DNA from: Enterobacter sp. Ag1
Lineage (GTDB): Bacteria; Pseudomonadota; Gammaproteobacteria; Enterobacterales; Enterobacteriaceae
NCBI GenBank assembly: GCA_000277545.1
Contig: AKXM01000031.1
Span: forward strand, 124,001-188,000
Length of the DNA stretch: 64,000 bases
Reading direction: 5' to 3'
Within the stretch, counting starts at the first letter, position 1; each line of letters begins with the position of its first letter. Made by a program: the position numbers and the translations under genes. The notes beneath the pieces are model-generated. The model was not told where the DNA came from. It did not search any database and worked only from the letters and a program-made list of their open reading frames with translations. Below, piece by piece: positions 21,515 to 29,386 of this stretch.

Positions 21515-21783
21515 ACCTGCATGAGAAACTGGCCAGAAACGCCTGGCAACCTGCGGAGAAACCACACATTGTCCCCGCAGATGATCCCGATATCGAACAG
21601 CTTACTCTGCTGGTACGAGCCTGCCCCGCCGGGCTATACCGACAGAAAGAAGACGGCAGCCTGCACATTGATACCGCCGGCTGCCTGGAGTGCGGCACCT
21701 GCCGCCTGCTGTGCGACGAACAAACCCTCAGCCGCTGGCACTACCCGCCCGCAGGCTGCGGCATCCAATTACGCTTTGGTTAA
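21511..21783 (+). CDS. ygcO: YgcO, FixX-like ferredoxin
   Basis: 90 residues with a GTG start inside the end of ygcN (GTGA overlap), so translation is coupled. The iron-sulfur motif C-L-E-C-G-T-C-R-L-L-C is at about residues 59-69, and an earlier Cys-Pro at residues 38-39 completes the single 4Fe-4S site expected for FixX-type proteins. It probably hands electrons between YgcN and the quinone pool or ETF. Confidence 0.9.
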   Translation: MNLHEKLARNAWQPAEKPHIVPADDPDIEQLTLLVRACPAGLYRQKEDGSLHIDTAGCLECGTCRLLCDEQTLSRWHYPPAGCGIQLRFG

Positions 21784-21796
21784 TGGAGTCCAAGCT

Positions 21797-22372
21797 GTGT
21801 CCCTGATGTCCCTACTCAAGCAACACCCGCTGATTGCAGCGGTAAAAGATAACCAGAGCCTGCAGCTGGCGCTGGAATCCGACTGCCAGGTGATTTCCGT
21901 GCTGTACGGCAATATCTGCACCATTACCGGCATCGTGCAGCAAATTAAGAAGGCGAATAAATACGCGCTGGTGCACGTCGATTTACTGGAAGGGACATCG
22001 AATAAAGAGATTGTGATTAACTTTCTGAAACTGGTGACCCAGGCCGACGGCGTGATCAGTACCAAAGCGCCAATGGTGAAAGCGGCCAGGGCGCAGGGGT
22101 TCTTTGCCATTCACCGGCTGTTTATCGTCGATTCCATCTCTTACCACAACATCGATAAACAGGTGGCCCAGTCGAACCCGGACTGCATCGAGATCCTGCC
22201 GGGATGTATGCCGAAAGTGATGAAATGGGTCACAGAAAAAATCGACCTGCCGGTGATTGCCGGTGGCCTGGTGTGCGACGCGGAGGATGCCAACAACGCA
22301 CTCAGCGCCGGGGCGTTGGCTATCTCCACCACCAATACCGGCGTCTGGCAGTTGGCTAAATATCTTCCCTGA
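21797..22372 (+). CDS. ygcP: YgcP, GlpP-family transcription antiterminator
   Basis: 191 residues, as in E. coli YgcP. The family (glycerol-3-phosphate responsive antiterminator) has a TIM-barrel-like fold: VLYGNICTI, HVDLLEGTSNKE, DGVISTKAPMVKAA, FIVDSIS, EILPGCMPKV, and IAGGLVCDAEDA are the conserved loops, the last two forming the expected phosphate-binding face. The GTG at 21797 has GGAG 8 bases upstream; the much longer frame from 21521 overlaps ygcO and is rejected. Bacillus GlpP binds glpD leader RNA when glycerol 3-phosphate is present. Two leaders in this cluster (27740-27803 and 27963-28028) carry a shared terminator/antiterminator module that is its likely target; this link is inference. 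Confidence 0.92.
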   Translation: MSLMSLLKQHPLIAAVKDNQSLQLALESDCQVISVLYGNICTITGIVQQIKKANKYALVHVDLLEGTSNKEIVINFLKLVTQADGVISTKAPMVKAARAQGFFAIHRLFIVDSISYHNIDKQVAQSNPDCIEILPGCMPKVMKWVTEKIDLPVIAGGLVCDAEDANNALSAGALAISTTNTGVWQLAKYLP

Positions 22373-23222
22373 CACAGGTTTGCAGCTCGGTTAGCACCGG
22401 CAGCAGGTCATCGACGATCCCCACATCGGCGTGGCGGAAAATCGCCGCCTGCGGATCGTTGTTGATGGCAACAATGAACCGGCTGTGGGCAATACCGCTG
22501 ATAAAGGCCGGTGCGCCGGAGACACCTGCCGCAATACAAACGTCTGCGGCAACCTGGGTACCGGATATCCCCAGCAGTTTGTCCATGCTGCACCAGGCGT
22601 GCATCACCGCTTCGCGGCTGGCGCCGGTTTCCATGCCCAGACAGCAGGCAATCTCCTCTACCTGCGCCATGGCTTGAGGGCTGCCAACTCCCCGTCCCAC
22701 CGCCAGCACAAGCCTGGCATCGGCCAGGCCGGATTCGGCTTCATCGGCAATTGCCCGGGATTCAAGCAGCCAGGCGGGCTTCTGTGCTGCCACGGGAATC
22801 GGTACATACTCGATCTCCGGTTGCCAGGGTTTGGCTCCCGGCGCGGCGGCTACGCTCAGGCACCAGGGCTTATTGTGCAGTTGAAGCTCAGCCACCAGCG
22901 CGCCGCCATAGGCGTTTTTGCGCACCACCTGCCGGGCAAAATCCGCGTCGTTAATCGCGCTCCACGCCTCCCCTTGCAGCCGGTGAGCCAGCCGGGTGGC
23001 AAGCTCCGCGCCCTGCCAGCCAGAAGGGAATAACAGCATGTCTACTGGGGCAGACACAAAATGGGTATACAACCCCTCCAGCAGCGGCTCGCTGAATTCA
23101 CTCTCCGGCAGCAGCCAGGCTTCGATATGTTCTGGTGCCATTTCACTGCACGCAATGAAATGCCCTATCTCACTGAGCGCCGACGCTTGCCTCGCTTCAG
23201 GCAGAACCAGGGCAATTTTCAT
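22356..23222 (-). CDS. ygcQ: YgcQ, electron-transfer flavoprotein alpha-like (FixB-like)
   Basis: 288 residues (E. coli 286). The C-terminal FAD-binding domain is clear: VLAVGRGVGSPQAM, then ETGASREAVMH, SGTQVAADVCIAAGVSGAPAFISGI and FIVAINNDPQAAIFRHADVGIVDD. It pairs with YgcR, overlapping it by 4 bases. The 3' end overlaps the convergent ygcP by 17 bases, so the two transcripts could form an antisense duplex. Confidence 0.92.
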   Translation of the reverse strand: MKIALVLPEARQASALSEIGHFIACSEMAPEHIEAWLLPESEFSEPLLEGLYTHFVSAPVDMLLFPSGWQGAELATRLAHRLQGEAWSAINDADFARQVVRKNAYGGALVAELQLHNKPWCLSVAAAPGAKPWQPEIEYVPIPVAAQKPAWLLESRAIADEAESGLADARLVLAVGRGVGSPQAMAQVEEIACCLGMETGASREAVMHAWCSMDKLLGISGTQVAADVCIAAGVSGAPAFISGIAHSRFIVAINNDPQAAIFRHADVGIVDDLLPVLTELQTCVREDI

Positions 23223-23998
23223 GATTTCATCCTTTTACGTAGCCAGTCGCGGTAGAGGCTGCGGACCTTTTCGCGCACATCGCTGCCCTGAATAATTAAG
23301 CCGCCGCGCTGCCGCTGAGGGTGATCCAGCCCGACCAGAGGAGAGAATGCCTCCTCATGACCAGGGACTTTCACAGGCAAGACCTCAACATCCGAAGCTT
23401 TCACCGCCAGCTTTTGTCGCAGGCCAGGCGTTCTCAGGCAGTAATCTCCACGGCTTTCAATCATCAGCACCGCAGGCAGCCGCACGGTCAGGCTGCGTTT
23501 TCCTGCGCCGTGCCGCTGTTTCAGGCAAAGCTGCTGCCGTTCAGCATCGAGCGTGAAATCATAGACCTGAGTGAAACACGGCCAGCCCAGCTGTTCGGCG
23601 AGATAAAACCCCGTCTGGCCGCTGTTACCTTCGGCGCTGCGTGAGCCCATGACCACCAGAGATTGAGAATGTTGCTGCTGCCATGCGGCCAGCAAGGCAG
23701 CCACTGAGTCGGGAGAAAAAGTCAGCTCGTCATCCGGCTGCAGCCGAACGGCTCGCAGGAACCCCAGCGCTTTGAACTGGCGAAGAAAGCTGTCCGCCCG
23801 CTCGTGACCAATGCTTAAGGCGGTAAGGTTTAAGCCTTCAGCCTGACGCAGCAGTATCTCCGCGGCAGCAGCCTCATCTTCTCCCAGACAAGGGCGCGTT
23901 ATCGAGGTGTCCAGGCTGCCCTGCCCGGCGGCCAGCCAGTCTTTTTCCGCCAGCATGGCGAGGTCTGGCTCGGCCTTAAAGGCTAACAGAATGTTCAT
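23219..23998 (-). CDS. ygcR: YgcR, electron-transfer flavoprotein beta-like (FixA-like)
   Basis: 259 residues. The ETF-beta fold is recognisable: MNILLAFKAEPDLAML at the N-terminus, LTALSIGHE, and VVMGSRSAEGNSGQTGFYLAEQLGWPC, which corresponds to the nucleotide-binding loop. It forms a heterodimer with YgcQ by family. It overlaps ygcS upstream by 23 bases and ygcQ downstream by 4 bases. Confidence 0.92.
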   Translation of the reverse strand: MNILLAFKAEPDLAMLAEKDWLAAGQGSLDTSITRPCLGEDEAAAAEILLRQAEGLNLTALSIGHERADSFLRQFKALGFLRAVRLQPDDELTFSPDSVAALLAAWQQQHSQSLVVMGSRSAEGNSGQTGFYLAEQLGWPCFTQVYDFTLDAERQQLCLKQRHGAGKRSLTVRLPAVLMIESRGDYCLRTPGLRQKLAVKASDVEVLPVKVPGHEEAFSPLVGLDHPQRQRGGLIIQGSDVREKVRSLYRDWLRKRMKS

Positions 23999-25331
23999 GA
24001 TTCACTCCCGGCGGCTGCTCTTTATTCCCGGACGCGGCCACAAGGCTCATGTTTCGCGTTTCCGGCGCCCAGAAGACGGAAACCAGCAGGCCCAGCATCA
24101 GAACCGCGCTCAGCAACAGCATGGTGTTTTGCACCCCGAAGGAGACCAGCGCCACCGGCAGCAGTCCGGTGCTAATTGCCGAACCCAGGCGGCTCATCGA
24201 CGTCGCAAACCCTACGCCCAGCGAGCGAATATCCGTCGGGAAACTCTCAGCGGGGAGAACGCCGACCAGGTTGCTGACCGCCGAAATGGTCAGCGTAAAA
24301 ACAAAGAACAGCAGCAGGATGAGGGTGCCGTGTTGTTCCGGCACCAGCGCCAGTGCGGTAAGGCTGAAGAACAGCACCAGAAAACCGCCGATCAGGAAGC
24401 CGCGTCTTGAGCAGCGGTGGGTCAGCACCAGGCCCGCGATCGCGCCCACCACCAGCACCACATTCAGCAACAGGCTGGCGGTCAGGCCATCCTGCATACC
24501 CAGCAGCCCGGTAATGGACGGCAGCCAGGTATAAATCGCAAACCACGGGATCACCAGGCAAACAAAGAACAGGCTATTAAACGCGGTACGCCGCCAGTAT
24601 TGCCCGGAAAACAACGTGCGGAGATGGCGGGAAGTTGGCACCGCAATCTCATCGCTAATAACAACATGTTCGCCGAAGCAGCGGCGCACAATCTGATGCG
24701 CTTCGGACACCCGCCCCTGGCGAAGCAGCCAACGAGGAGATTCCGGGGTGCCCCAGCGCAAGAAAGTGATTAACAACGCAGGCAACGCGGCCGACGCCAG
24801 CAGCCAGCGCCAGGCTTCCGGCCCGCTCTCCACTAGCTGATGCCCAATGAGGCTCGCCAGCACATAACCCAGCGTCCAGACCACACTAAAAGCGCCGAGC
24901 AACACGCCACGATGTTTGCGCGGGGCAAATTCGGCCAACATGGTGTGGCCCACGGAGTAGTCGCCGCCCAGCCCGATGCCAATCAGCACCCGCAGCAGAA
25001 TCAACTGCTCTACGTTACTAACGAAAAATTGTAAAAAGGAGGCCAGTGTGATGAGCACGAAGCTGAAGTTAAAGATTTTCTGACGACCAATATGATCGGA
25101 GATCCAGCCCAGCACCAGGCTGCCCAGAAACAGCCCAAACAGCGCCGAGCCGCCCACTAATCCTTCCTGAAGCGGCGTCAGGCTCATTTGCGGCGCAATC
25201 ATCACCAGCGCAAAGCCAATTACGCCGAGCACGTAGCCGTCCGTCAAGTGAGCGCCGAAGGTCAGCCCGGCAATGCGTAAATGAAAGCGATTAAGCGGCA
25301 GGTCATCCATACGAACCGGTTCGGCGTGCAT
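23976..25331 (-). CDS. ygcS: YgcS, major facilitator superfamily transporter
   Basis: 451 residues with about 12 membrane segments. The MFS sugar-porter-like signatures are present: GWISDHIGRQKIF between segments 2 and 3, GIGLGGDYSVGHTMLAEFAPRKHRG in segments 4-5, and PESPRWLLRQGR after segment 6. The substrate is unknown; the family includes aromatic acid, inositol and sugar carriers. It heads the ygcSRQ run, downstream of ygcU with a hairpin between. Confidence 0.92.
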   Translation of the reverse strand: MHAEPVRMDDLPLNRFHLRIAGLTFGAHLTDGYVLGVIGFALVMIAPQMSLTPLQEGLVGGSALFGLFLGSLVLGWISDHIGRQKIFNFSFVLITLASFLQFFVSNVEQLILLRVLIGIGLGGDYSVGHTMLAEFAPRKHRGVLLGAFSVVWTLGYVLASLIGHQLVESGPEAWRWLLASAALPALLITFLRWGTPESPRWLLRQGRVSEAHQIVRRCFGEHVVISDEIAVPTSRHLRTLFSGQYWRRTAFNSLFFVCLVIPWFAIYTWLPSITGLLGMQDGLTASLLLNVVLVVGAIAGLVLTHRCSRRGFLIGGFLVLFFSLTALALVPEQHGTLILLLFFVFTLTISAVSNLVGVLPAESFPTDIRSLGVGFATSMSRLGSAISTGLLPVALVSFGVQNTMLLLSAVLMLGLLVSVFWAPETRNMSLVAASGNKEQPPGVNHEHSVSL

Positions 25332-25362
25332 ACTGATTCCTTTGTCGATCCGTAAATGAAGA

Positions 25363-25384
25363 GGTCGGCTCCTGAGAGCCGACC
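25363..25384 (-). terminator. Hairpin between ygcU and ygcS
   Basis: A perfect stem GGTCGGCTC/GAGCCGACC with a 4-base loop. On the minus strand it is followed by CTCTTCATTT. It probably lowers transcription from ygcW-ygcU into ygcS. Confidence 0.75.
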
Positions 25385-25401
25385 CGTGCGGTTATGTGCG
25401 A

Positions 25402-26856
25402 TTATTTTTCAATCGGCCAAATCGTGCCGGTGTTCATGATGCCGTTCGGATCGTACTGATCTTTCAGGCCCTGCATGATTGGCCAGGCGGTGCCGTGCTC
25501 CAGCCTGGACCAGTGCACGCGGTGCTTGCCGATCCCGTGGTGGTGCACCATCGAGCCGCCGAGGCGAATCGTCTCTTCCACGATGATTTTGTTCAGCGGG
25601 TTGTGGTACTTGTCGATCTCCTCTTCCGGCTTGCAGCCCACCACGTTGTAGTCGTACACAAAGTACATGTTGGTGCCGTTGATGTAGCTGTGGGAAGAGT
25701 GGCCGCCCAGCATAGTGATATCACCCGCATGTGGGAACTCGTTGCGAATGCGCTCGATCACATTGTGGTAAATCTCATTAATGCAGCTCCAGCTGCCAGA
25801 AACTTCCGTGGTAAAGCCCATGTTGCCGGTTTTCAGGATCTGCACACGTTCGGCGGCCACTTTATCTGGCCCCCAGTTCAGGTTGTTGAACCAGGTTTCG
25901 ATGAGCTTGCTGTCCACTTTCTTGCATTCCGGGTGGCGGGCAACAATTTCTTCGATGCCCGCGCCGGTCGCTTCAGCCAGGCGCTTAGAGCCTTCTGCCA
26001 TAAAGATCAGCACGCATTTGCCGTCGGCAAAATGGGTGAAGTGCTGGGTGCCATCTTCGGCGTCATACAGGCGGGCAATCGACGGACGGTAGCCTTCCAC
26101 CATCACTTCACGCAGGATGTTGAACCCGGTCTTCATGTTGTCGAGGATGTAGCCGTAGAACAGGTTGTTTTCCGGCATGTACTTGAAGATTTTTACCGTT
26201 ACTTCGGTGATGTAGCAGAGCGCCCCTTCGTTGCCGATGATCACGTGGCGAATGTCCGGGCCAGCGGCACGGCGCGGCACGTTTTTAATGCGCGTGATGC
26301 TGCCGTCCGGGAACACGGCTTCCAGACCAACCACCATGTCCTCAATCGCCCCGTACAGGGTTGAGAACTGGCCGATGCTGCGGGTTGCCACAAGGCCGCC
26401 CATTTGTGCCAGCGGTTTGGACTGCGGCGAGTGGCCGGTGGTGTAGCCTTTTTCACGCAGGGCGTCTTCCAGCACTTCCAGCGGCACGCCGCACTGGGCG
26501 GTGGCCTGCATGTTTTCAATGTCGATATCGACAATCTTGTTCAGCCCCGAGCCATCCAGCACCACGGAGTTTTTCACCACCGCTTCCAGGCCGCCTTCCG
26601 TTGCGGAAGCGCCGGTTCGCGGGATACAGGTGATGTGGTTGCTGTTGAGAAACGCCAGTACGCTGGAGACTTGCTCAGTGTTCTGCAGTTTCACTACCGC
26701 GGCCGGCAGCGGCTGAGTGTACACGCCATGAATATCCGCATATTTTCTGAACCGGTCGATACTGTTTTTCTGTAATACTTTTTCATCGGTAATAACCTGC
26801 TGTGGACCAACGATTTCTTTTAATTGATCCACAATTGCTTCGCGAGATAAAGACAT
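25402..26856 (-). CDS. ygcU: YgcU, FAD-binding oxidase of the alkyl-DHAP synthase type
   Basis: 484 residues, as in E. coli. The VAO/PCMH-type FAD domain shows PRTGASATEGGLEA (the dinucleotide loop) and ARSIG-like GGLVATRSIGQFSTLYGAIEDMV; the C-terminal cap has GGSMVHHHGIGKHR, the conserved His stretch of alkyldihydroxyacetonephosphate synthase-like oxidases. It may act on a phosphorylated polyol or ketose. The start at MSLSREAI (26856) has AAGGAG upstream; the frame from 26916 runs into the ygcW-ygcU hairpin. Second gene after ygcW. Confidence 0.93.
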   Translation of the reverse strand: MSLSREAIVDQLKEIVGPQQVITDEKVLQKNSIDRFRKYADIHGVYTQPLPAAVVKLQNTEQVSSVLAFLNSNHITCIPRTGASATEGGLEAVVKNSVVLDGSGLNKIVDIDIENMQATAQCGVPLEVLEDALREKGYTTGHSPQSKPLAQMGGLVATRSIGQFSTLYGAIEDMVVGLEAVFPDGSITRIKNVPRRAAGPDIRHVIIGNEGALCYITEVTVKIFKYMPENNLFYGYILDNMKTGFNILREVMVEGYRPSIARLYDAEDGTQHFTHFADGKCVLIFMAEGSKRLAEATGAGIEEIVARHPECKKVDSKLIETWFNNLNWGPDKVAAERVQILKTGNMGFTTEVSGSWSCINEIYHNVIERIRNEFPHAGDITMLGGHSSHSYINGTNMYFVYDYNVVGCKPEEEIDKYHNPLNKIIVEETIRLGGSMVHHHGIGKHRVHWSRLEHGTAWPIMQGLKDQYDPNGIMNTGTIWPIEK

Positions 26857-26905
26857 GACAACTCCTTCCTGACAAATAAGGGAATACGGATATAAATAAG
26901 AGAAA

Positions 26906-26921
26906 GCAGGAACCACCCTGC
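26906..26921 (-). terminator. Weak hairpin between ygcW and ygcU
   Basis: On the minus strand GCAGG, a 6-base loop and CCTGC, then TTTCTCTTATTT, directly after the ygcW stop. The short stem suggests partial read-through. Confidence 0.5.
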
Positions 26922-26926
26922 GAAAA

Positions 26927-27712
26927 CTACCTGACTAAATAACCACCATCAACGACTAACAAATGGCCATTAACATAATCTGAAGCACGGCTGGATAAAT
27001 AAACCATTGCCCCCATAAGATCCTGCGTTTCACCCCAGCGGTTGGCTGGAATATGATCCAGTACGCGCTTGTTGGTTTCCGGGTTTTTACGCGTTTCGGT
27101 AGTAATATCGGTGGCATAATAACCAGGCGCAATACCGTTCACCTGAATATTATATTGGCCTAATTCATCGCAATACGCTTTCGTTAAACCGGCCAGCGCG
27201 TGTTTTGTGGCGGAATAAGCCGGAGACCACTGGCCGCCAAGATAAGAAAATAGCGAACAGATATTAATAATTTTTCCGTGCTTTTGCGGGATCATCACTT
27301 TGGCCGCCTCGTGACTTAATTCGAACGCCGCGGTCAGGTTAATGTTGATCATCGGGTCCCAGTCGGCGCGGCCGAAATCCAGCACCTTGTTGAGCTTACA
27401 GATCCCGGCGTTGTTGACCAGAATATCCACCGAACCAAAGGTTTCCAGGCACTGGGCGATGACCTGAGCCGGGGCACCTTTCTCCGTGATATCCACGGTC
27501 ATAAACGCCACTTTTACGCCTTGTTGTTCAATTAGTTGACGCGTTTCGCCTTTCTCTTCCACCACCGTTGGAATAAACACATTCGCGCCAGCCTTAGCCA
27601 GCGCCATGGCGAAGGCCTGCCCCAGCCCGCTGTTACCGCCGGTGACAATCGCCGTCTTCCCCTTGAGCGAGAAGAAGTCCAGTGAGAATTCGTTGAGTGC
27701 GCTGAGCGACAT
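26927..27712 (-). CDS. ygcW: YgcW, short-chain dehydrogenase/reductase
   Basis: 261 residues, as in E. coli. Classical SDR: the cofactor loop TGGNSGLGQAFA, NNAGIC, the catalytic Ser in INICSLFS, the YSATKHALAGL active-site Tyr and Lys, and the PGYYATDITTE tail. The closest relatives by memory are 2-deoxy-D-gluconate 3-dehydrogenase/KduD-type enzymes. AAGGAG lies 6 bases before the ATG. It is the first gene after a leader holding a terminator, so expression probably depends on antitermination. Confidence 0.93.
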   Translation of the reverse strand: MSLSALNEFSLDFFSLKGKTAIVTGGNSGLGQAFAMALAKAGANVFIPTVVEEKGETRQLIEQQGVKVAFMTVDITEKGAPAQVIAQCLETFGSVDILVNNAGICKLNKVLDFGRADWDPMININLTAAFELSHEAAKVMIPQKHGKIINICSLFSYLGGQWSPAYSATKHALAGLTKAYCDELGQYNIQVNGIAPGYYATDITTETRKNPETNKRVLDHIPANRWGETQDLMGAMVYLSSRASDYVNGHLLVVDGGYLVR

Positions 27713-27739
27713 GATGAACTCCTTAAATTTTTTAAACGC

Positions 27740-27803
27740 AAAAAAAATGAGAAAAGCAAGCTCCCCCCGAAAGGGAAGTTACTTTTCTCATCATCTCTAG
27801 TAA
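27740..27803 (-). promoter_or_regulatory. ygcW leader: terminator with overlapping antiterminator hairpin
   Basis: Read on the minus strand: TTACT (27803-27799), a 15-base loop starting AGAG and ending ATGAGAAA, then AGTAA (27783-27779). The last element is also part of the terminator arm GAGAAAAGTAA (27789-27779), which pairs with TTGCTTTTCTC (27759-27749). Eight T follow after one A. The two structures exclude each other. The same module, with the same loop length, is found in the yqcE leader. Proposed target of YgcP; the structure is seen, the regulator is inferred. Confidence 0.8.
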
Positions 27804-27841
27804 CTGGCTAAAATAAGTATCACAGCGGTGGGGGCATGTTG

Positions 27842-27857
27842 TGTGATCAACATCACA
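27842..27857. promoter_or_regulatory. CRP-type site serving ygcW
   Basis: TGTGA, six bases, TCACA: both half-sites match the CRP consensus. The centre is about 46 bases from the ygcW leader element. With an ATACTT-like -10 near 27815-27820 it would sit near -41.5, a class II position. Confidence 0.75.
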
Positions 27858-27910
27858 ACTCATTAACAAGAGGGTTCTATCGCTAAATTATTCGCCGTGA
27901 AAACCAATAT

Positions 27911-27926
27911 CGTGATATTTCTCACA
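27911..27926. promoter_or_regulatory. CRP-type site serving yqcE-ygcE
   Basis: CGTGA, six bases, TCACA: one mismatch from the CRP half-sites. A TTAATA/TAATAAT -10 lies at 27947-27954, predicting a start near 27960 and placing the site near -41.5. Confidence 0.68.
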
Positions 27927-27962
27927 CTAAAAAAACACGCTGCATGTTAATAATCTCCGCAA

Positions 27963-28028
27963 TTACTAGAGCCCATGAGAAAAGTAATCAGCCCTTAAAA
28001 GGGGATTGGTTACTTTTCTCTTTTTTTT
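27963..28028 (+). promoter_or_regulatory. yqcE leader: terminator with overlapping antiterminator hairpin
   Basis: TTACT (27963-27967), a 15-base loop AGAGCCCATGAGAAA, then AGTAA (27983-27987). That element ends the terminator arm GAGAAAAGTAA (27977-27987), which pairs with TTACTTTTCTC (28010-28020), followed by eight T. The inner stem is CCC/GGG-rich. It matches the ygcW leader module in sequence, loop length and order. The predicted transcript start (about 27960) is right at the module. Confidence 0.82.
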
Positions 28029-28061
28029 GTCTTTAACAATCCTGATTACTGAGAGCACACC

Positions 28062-29360
28062 ATGCGTGATTCAAATTTTCGCCGCTGGCTAACGCTGGCA
28101 ATAATAAGTATCAGTGGTGGTGTAAGTTTTGACCTTGCTTATTTAAGGTATATTTACCAAATCCCCATGGCAAAATTTATGGGGTTTAGCAATACCGAAA
28201 TAGGCTTAATTATGAGTACATTCGGAATAACCGCAATTATCCTTTATGCGCCGAGTGGAATTATTGCTGATAAATTCTCTCACCGCGTAATGATGACGCT
28301 GGCGATGATTGCCACCGGCCTGTTGGGGATTGTGATGGCTTTCTATCCGCCGCTGTGGGTAATGATCGTCATTCAGGTCGCCTTCGCCGTGACCACCATT
28401 CTGATGCTGTGGTCGGTCTCCATTAAGGCGGCTTCCCTGCTGGGGGATCATAGCGAGCAGGGAAAAATCATGGGCTGGATGGAAGGCCTGCGCGGCGTCG
28501 GCGTGATGGCGCTGGCGGTATTCACCATGTGGGTGTTTTCGCGCTTTGCGCCGGAAGATGCCAACAGCCTTAAAGCCGTTATTCTTATCTACAGCGGCGT
28601 TTATATTGCGCTTGGCGTGCTGTGTTGGTTCTTTGTCAGCGACGGCTTTACCGGCCGCACAGAAGGTGCTCAGGCAGCCAAAAAACCGGCCTTCCAGCTC
28701 AAAGATATTCTGTCCGTTTTACGGATAAGTACCACCTGGTACTGCAGTATGGTGATCTTCGGGGTTTACACCATTTATGCCATCCTGAGCTATTCCACCA
28801 ACTATCTGACCGAGATGTACGGCATGTCGCTGGTGGCCGCCAGCTACATGGGCATCGTGATCAATAAAATCTTCCGCGCCTTTTGCGGCCCGCTGGGCGG
28901 CATTATTACGACCTACAGCAGAATTAAATCTCCCACTCGCGTGGTGCAGTTGCTCTCTATTGTTGGCGCAGTCGCACTAATAGCGCTGCTGGCGACCAAC
29001 GCCAATCCTCAGTCCGTTGCGATGGGCATTGGGCTTATTTTACTGCTGGGGTTCACCTGTTACGCCTCACGCGGGTTGTACTGGGCCTGCCCCGGCGAAG
29101 CGAGAACGCCGCCCTATATTATGGGAACCACCGTGGGTATCTGTTCGGTCATCGGCTTCTTGCCGGACGTATTCGTATACCCGCTTGTCGGCCACTGGCA
29201 GGACACCCTGCCCGCAGAAGAAGCCTACCGCAACATGTGGCTGATGGGATTAGCCGCACTGTGCATGGTCATCGTGTTTGCCTTTTTGCTGATTCGCAAA
29301 ATTCGCGCCGCCGACATCGCACAGGAAAAATTGGCATCGCTGGCCGCAACGGGCGAGTGA
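28062..29360 (+). CDS. yqcE: YqcE, major facilitator superfamily transporter
   Basis: 432 residues with 12 predicted membrane segments; the N-terminus enters the membrane around residue 10. GIIADKFSHR after segment 2 is the MFS loop motif. The segment pair around residues 270-300 (GIVINKIFRAFCGPLGG) and the late ASRGLYWACPGEARTPP are conserved in YqcE/UhpC-like carriers. It likely imports the substrate phosphorylated by YgcE, which follows 26 bases downstream. Controlled by the leader terminator just upstream. Confidence 0.9.
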   Translation: MRDSNFRRWLTLAIISISGGVSFDLAYLRYIYQIPMAKFMGFSNTEIGLIMSTFGITAIILYAPSGIIADKFSHRVMMTLAMIATGLLGIVMAFYPPLWVMIVIQVAFAVTTILMLWSVSIKAASLLGDHSEQGKIMGWMEGLRGVGVMALAVFTMWVFSRFAPEDANSLKAVILIYSGVYIALGVLCWFFVSDGFTGRTEGAQAAKKPAFQLKDILSVLRISTTWYCSMVIFGVYTIYAILSYSTNYLTEMYGMSLVAASYMGIVINKIFRAFCGPLGGIITTYSRIKSPTRVVQLLSIVGAVALIALLATNANPQSVAMGIGLILLLGFTCYASRGLYWACPGEARTPPYIMGTTVGICSVIGFLPDVFVYPLVGHWQDTLPAEEAYRNMWLMGLAALCMVIVFAFLLIRKIRAADIAQEKLASLAATGE

Positions 29361-29386
29361 TGAGGGAAAATTGAAGGAGAAAGGCA

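Noticed and set aside
21521-21796. Upstream extension of ygcP
   Set aside because: It lies out of frame over ygcO, and the GTG at 21797 has its own GGAG site and gives the family length.
25396-26364. Plus-strand open frame of 322 codons across ygcU
   Set aside because: Shadow of ygcU.
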